This document shows positions 20,006-20,043 of a stretch of 20,043 nucleotides of DNA, piece by piece. The first letter of the stretch is position 1. Each line of letters opens with the position of its first letter. The position numbers and the translations under genes were made by a program. The notes beneath the pieces are model-generated. The model saw only the letters and a program-made list of their open reading frames with translations. It did not search any database and was not told the origin of the DNA. Origin of the DNA: Euprymna scolopes. Lineage: Eukaryota > Mollusca > Cephalopoda > Sepiida > Sepiolidae. Where the stretch lies: the NCBI GenBank assembly GCA_024364805.1, contig CM044491.1:91329481-91349523 (forward strand). The letters run 5' to 3'.

Positions 20006-20043
20006 ATGGGCAATCAACAATTCCCCCACTAACCAACAATCAC
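20006..20043 (+). mobile_element. Start of a second copy of the same LINE, cut by the window edge
   Basis: All 38 bases align without gaps to 10071-10108 of the LINE copy, with two mismatches. It begins abruptly inside ORF2 (shared ATGGGCAATCAACAATTCCC), so it looks like another 5'-truncated insertion, shorter than the first. The rest lies beyond the window. Confidence 0.88.

Overview
The window looks like non-coding DNA from an invertebrate animal genome, most likely a cephalopod mollusc (octopus-like). The reasons are its strong A+T richness, very long (TA)n and (CA)n/(GA)n tracts, the style of the LINE, and the mix of Tc1/mariner, piggyBac-type, Helitron and TIR elements. The species is an inference; no host gene is present to fix it. 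I found no convincing host exon, rRNA, functional tRNA or CRISPR array. Nearly all recognisable content is decayed or non-autonomous mobile DNA.

Layout, left to right. 1-448: the 3' end of a Tc1/mariner element, with the transposase C-terminus and a two-direct-repeat (IR/DR-like) end. 1142-1509: a large imperfect palindrome of a repeat family that recurs once at 9035-9128. 4505-4861: a short inverted-repeat element with a tRNA-like core. 5567-7809: a 2.2-kb element with ~100-bp terminal inverted repeats, TTA flanks, and a decayed minus-strand gene of a multicopy invertebrate family of unknown function. 9316-9695: long TA arrays. 9696-12087: an A/T-flanked block rich in ATCGG words, into which a 5'-truncated non-LTR retrotransposon (9906-11862, clear reverse transcriptase) has inserted. 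12088-12156: another TA array.

12157-15860 is mostly unassigned AT-rich DNA with microsatellites and a polypurine tract. 15861-16103 is a near-perfect palindromic MITE flanked by TTAA (piggyBac-type). 16611-17128 holds two diverged tandem copies of a repeat, followed by a second large palindrome (17160-17471). 18557-19071 is a non-autonomous Helitron with A|TC and CTAG|T ends plus a 3' hairpin. The last 38 bases (20006-20043) begin a second copy of the same LINE family.

No set of genes here works together as a pathway. The interest lies in the nesting and end structures of the elements, above all the TIR-bounded copy of an uncharacterised gene family at 5567-7809.
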